64,000 bases of DNA from Niebla homalea (taxonomy: Eukaryota; Ascomycota; Lecanoromycetes; Lecanorales; Ramalinaceae), in the NCBI GenBank assembly GCA_019925105.1, contig JAHGAU010000001.1, positions 1,612,001 to 1,676,000 of the forward strand. The letters are read 5' to 3'. Shown here in pieces: positions 60,601 through 64,000 of the stretch. The translations under genes and the position numbers were made by a program. The first letter of the stretch is position 1. Each line of letters starts with the position of its first letter. The notes beneath the pieces were generated by a model. That model was given only the letters and a program-made list of their open reading frames with translations. It had not been told where the DNA came from and made no database searches.

Positions 60601-61665
60601 CGCTTTAATTAATTTTAAGCTCGTTAATTATTTTCTATATAATTTATATAGACTTTATTATCGCTTTATTAAATTAATATAATTACAATATATTCTTTAT
60701 TATTATTAATAAGTTTTTTAAGCGGATATTCTTATTCCCCGGTAATATTAAATTTAAGGTTAATAATTAAATAAAATTATTATTAATTAAATTAATAAAA
60801 TAAGGATAAGGAATTCCCTCTAATATTATATTAAATAAAGATTATAAATTTATTTTTATATTTTAGAAATTTATATTTAAAGAAATAAATACTTATATTC
60901 TTACGTTTAACGTATATTACCCTTAAATTAATAATTAATTAAAAAGGATTAATTAAATAATTAAGATTATATTACGTTATTTTATAATTATATATCTGGA
61001 TTATAGCTAGATAAATATTATCCTATATATTTAAGGTATTTTAAATAATTTAAAGTTAACGTTAATTAAATTTACTTTAAATAAAATTTACTATAATATA
61101 AATATCCGCGACCCCTTAAACCTTTTAATAACTTCTTTAATTTTTAAGTACGACGTACTTCAACTATAAAATCGTAAAGAAATATAAAACTCGCTAGAAT
61201 TTACGTAAATAATAGTTAAATTCCGATATAATTAAAGTTATAAATTAAATTAATTTAATATTAATAATTTGGTTTATTTAAAGTTATACTATAAATATAA
61301 TATCCCCGGTATTAAAAATTATAAGCTATATTAATAACGCGCCGGATTTTTTATTATTATTAAGAAAATCAATTATCTTATATATAAGCTTAAATTACCC
61401 GTTAATATAAAGATAATACCGGTTATTTTAATTAGTATATTAAAATTAATTAATAACCTAATAAAAAACCCTTTTAATAAATAATTTAATTATAATACGC
61501 CGCCTGCTTTTAAAGTTAATTCCAAGAATAAAGAAAGATATATTATTAAAAAAATTATTCATAGGGAAAAAAACAGTAAATATTTAATTAAATAGGTTAC
61601 TTAAGGTATAGAATATAATAATAAGCTTCCGTTATCAGAGTTATACCTAAACTTATTACGTGAAT
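57660..61665 (+). pseudogene. Decayed pol polyprotein of the chromovirus element
   Basis: Protease, RT, RNase H, integrase and chromodomain traces as listed for the element, spread over about 4 kb with stops every few codons. The chromodomain reads KERYIIKKIIHREKNSKYLI, then a TAG where a Trp is conserved, and ends LPLSELYLNLLREF, the usual end of fungal chromovirus integrases. TGG to TAG is the product of one G-to-A change. Confidence 0.75.
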
Positions 61666-61953
61666 TTTATATTACGTATCCCGAATTCAATAACGTCGTT
61701 ATTATCCGTTATAGTAGATTTACTTTATCGCGATTATTAGCGTTTATTAAAGTAATACCCTTATTATTTATTAATATTTTTTATACGCTCCGTCTTAAGC
61801 GTAATCGCAGCCGCCCTTATAAAGTTGGGTAAAATTTTAATATAAAAGTATAGGATATAAAGAGTATAACGTATTATTAGGTATTAATATTTATATTAAT
61901 ATATTAAGGTAAATATTACTATAAGTAATGGCCTTTTTTCTTTTAATAGTATT

Positions 61954-62099
61954 TATTAAGTATAATATATATATATAGGAGCATTAATAAGTATAGGATA
62001 TCTTTTATACGTAGAGGATAGGCATCCTTATAATGCTCCCATCCTTTAGGTAAAATTATTATTCATACATTATCACACTTTTTGGTCTATACACCAACA
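61954..62099 (+). repeat. Right LTR of the chromovirus element
   Basis: 146 bp, from TATTAAGTATA to ACACCAACA. Here the first ~60 bp are heavily mutated (TGTTAGGTGC to TATTAAGTAT), while the last ~50 bp keep their C residues, the mirror image of the left LTR. Confidence 0.9.
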
Positions 62100-62104
62100 C
62101 GTAT
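62100..62104 (+). repeat. Target-site duplication, right copy
   Basis: CGTAT directly after the right LTR, identical to 55,182-55,186. Confidence 0.88.
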
Positions 62105-64000
62105 TTTAAATAAACTTAATAAGTACCATATTTATACTTTAATAGTCCTTAATAAGTTATTAAGTTATCGGGTTATTTAATTCTTAAGATTATACTTTTT
62201 ATAATAAGTAAATAATTCTTATTATTTTTATTTCTTATTTACCTTATTTTCTTTTTTATATTATTTTATTATATAGCTTTTTTTTTTCTTTATTAACTTC
62301 TTTAAGTTATTTATTACTCTTTTAATATATATAATTATCCGTCTTTATTATTATAGGTATTATTAATTTAATTAATATCGCTTCTTCTTTATATATTATA
62401 TATTCTTTATACCGTTTAACGTTATCTTATATAATTAATAATAATTTAAAGTATTATATTATTTCTTTATTTATTTTATTAAGTATTAAATTTATAAATT
62501 TAATTATTTTCCGCTTTTATCCGGTAAATTATTATTAATATAAAATAAGGTTTATTTTTAATTTTAAACTATTAATCGGATTATTTACCGTATCTTCTTT
62601 AATTCTTTTATTATCTCTTTAATACTTCCGAGCTCCTTTATTATTTTTTAAGTATTCCCGTTATTATTCTATCTTTTCCGATTCTTTTAAACCCTTACTT
62701 AACCGTTCTTATTTACTTCTTATTTAACTTATTTCTTTTACCCCGTTTTACCGCTTTAATTTACTCTTAATTTTCCTTTACTTATTTTAATTATTTTTTA
62801 TATACTTTTTTTTTTAAATATATAAATATGCCCTCCTTCTCTTATTAATTAATCGTTAAAATATACGCCCTTAAAGCCGACCTTACTCTTTAAACTTCTT
62901 TTTTTCTTATAGTTTATTAATTTTAATTATTCTTTTTATTTTTTAATTTAATTTTTAAGCTTTCTTTATTACTTTTATACTTAAATAAGTTTAACTTAAT
63001 TTCTTTTTTTAATATTATTATATTTTTATAATATAATTTCTTATATATAAACTTTTAACGTATTTTACTTAACGGACGTATTTAAGGTTTAAATAATTAA
63101 ATATTTTCTTTATAAATAATATCTTTAATTTTTAATATCTTTATTTAAATCTTAAAGTTAACCGTAATTAACTTTAACTATAAGAATCCCAATAAGATAT
63201 TATAATTTAAGTTATTTTTTAATATTATAAATATTTATACCGATTTAATTATTCTTGTAACTTTAATATTAAATATAATTTATATATAAAGTAATATATA
63301 ATCTCCGTTTATTATTAATATATTTAAGTAATTAACTTTAAGTAATTTTAAAGGCCTTTTTTTTATCCGTAATTCCTTTATTATACTTAAATTAATTATA
63401 ATAATATTTAATCCTTAATCGGCTTTTATATTAAGTAACTTACTTATTTATTCCGGTTAATAAATAATTATTACTTTTATAAAGTATATTTACTTATTCT
63501 TATTAAATATAACTTTAAGGTTTTATTTTAAGTTTACGATTATAATATTATTAATCTTAAGTCGTTTATTTTAAATTATCTTTTATATTTTTTCTTTATT
63601 ATTCTCGGGAACTTCCTTAATAATTATAATTTTTTTACGATATATACGGTTAAGATTTAATATATTCTTTATAAGTCGGTTTATTTCTTTTTAAAATATA
63701 ATAAAAATTATATTAAGTATATCGTAAAAAATATAATATTATTAATTAATAAGATCCGCTTAACGTTTAAGGCCTACTTTCTTAATAACCCAATAATTTA
63801 TTAAAGTTCTTTCTTCCTCCCGGTTTTTGCCTTTCCCTTTAACTTCCTTTTTATTTATTCCTTAATTTATATAAGCTTAACTCCTTCTTTTAAATTATTA
63901 TCTTTAACTTATCGTTACTTTACGGCTATATTTATTATTATATTTACTTTATAATTAACGTCTTTATTAAAGGGGTATCCTTTTTTTATAATAATAACTT
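62105..64000. other. AT-rich sequence, probable continuation of the older element
   Basis: Continues the sequence interrupted by the chromovirus insertion. If the minus-strand gypsy remnant is one element, its gag/protease part should lie here. I could not recognise any domain on either strand, so this is by position only. Confidence 0.35.

Larger units (their letters stand above)
55187..62099 (+). mobile_element. RIP-inactivated chromodomain Ty3/gypsy LTR retrotransposon
   Basis: A complete 6.9-kb element: 146-bp LTRs at both ends starting TGTTA/TATTA and ending CAACA/CAATA, flanked by a CGTAT target duplication. On the plus strand the decayed pol frame can be followed: a protease-like IDSG near 57,690, RT with QIDNIL-like and FIDNIIIF near 59,120-59,215 (the YxDD box), RNase H start KDLKNAFSEP near 59,610, integrase DFIIALLN...KFFKRIF near 60,650-60,720, and a chromodomain near 61,530-61,660. 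This order is Ty3/gypsy and the chromodomain places it with chromoviruses. Every domain is broken by stops, many at former Trp codons, so it cannot move by itself. It sits inside an older gypsy element. Confidence 0.9.
39600..64000. other. RIP-mutated AT-rich repeat block
   Basis: From about 39.6 kb to the window end the DNA is dominated by TA, AAT and TTA words; CpA and TpG become rare, and reading frames close everywhere. This is what repeat-induced point mutation (C to T in repeats during the sexual cycle) produces. The block holds decayed transposons described separately, small islands of normal composition, and long stretches (39,600-40,540; 41,320-43,000; 46,920-51,700; 62,105-64,000) in which I cannot identify anything. 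It is probably heterochromatic and silent. No convincing gene other than the listed island frames was found. Confidence 0.85.

Noticed and set aside
39600..64000. Mitochondrial or centromeric origin of the AT-rich DNA
   Set aside because: Mitochondrial DNA would show long open frames for respiratory genes; instead nuclear LTR elements with RIP-type transitions are present. A centromere is possible but nothing specific supports it.

Overview
The window is nuclear DNA of a filamentous ascomycete (Pezizomycotina). Genes carry short 47-250 bp spliceosomal introns with GTANGT-type donors and CTAAC/CTGAC-like branch points. There is no operon structure, and the families are typical of moulds: Alg13, a Zn2Cys6 regulator, DHA1 and monocarboxylate-type MFS transporters, an RRT8-like protein and a CE16 esterase. 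I cannot name the species or class. 

The window has two compartments. Positions 1-39,430 are a balanced-composition, gene-dense region with 18 protein genes, all reconstructed here exon by exon. In order they are: formamidase (cut by the window start), a UsgS-like membrane protein, a GDSL/CE16 esterase, Alg13, a HAD hydrolase, an ISWI chromatin remodeller, a small conserved protein, a DUF4536 mitochondrial protein, the AP-3 mu subunit, isocitrate lyase, an OTU deubiquitinase, a TPMT-like methyltransferase, a DHA1 transporter, two divergent monocarboxylate-type transporters, an RRT8/EI24-like protein, a secreted Ser/Thr-rich protein, a secreted S1/P1 nuclease and a Zn2Cys6 regulator. Many are housekeeping genes. 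From 31.7 kb onward the gene content turns to secreted and regulatory proteins. 

An intron-containing tRNA-His(GTG) at 39,431-39,517 sits almost exactly at the border. From about 39.6 kb to the window end the DNA becomes extremely rich in A and T (TA-rich words, almost no open frames), the signature of repeat-induced point mutation (RIP) acting on transposons. Inside it I can still delimit a complete 6.9 kb chromodomain-type Ty3/gypsy LTR retrotransposon (55,187-62,099; 146-bp LTRs; 5-bp target duplication CGTAT). It is nested in an older minus-strand Ty3/gypsy element whose RT, RNase H and integrase remnants lie at about 54.9-52.6 kb. Other identifiable parts are a tandem array of four ~170-bp repeats with graded decay (43,006-43,692), nested inverted repeats, a 25-bp tandem repeat, and small islands of normal composition that escaped mutation. 

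I found no CRISPR array, no bacterial-type defence system and no biosynthetic cluster. The most unusual material is the RIP landscape itself: LTRs whose outer ends are spared, a repeat array with a left-to-right mutation gradient, and a tRNA at the compartment boundary.
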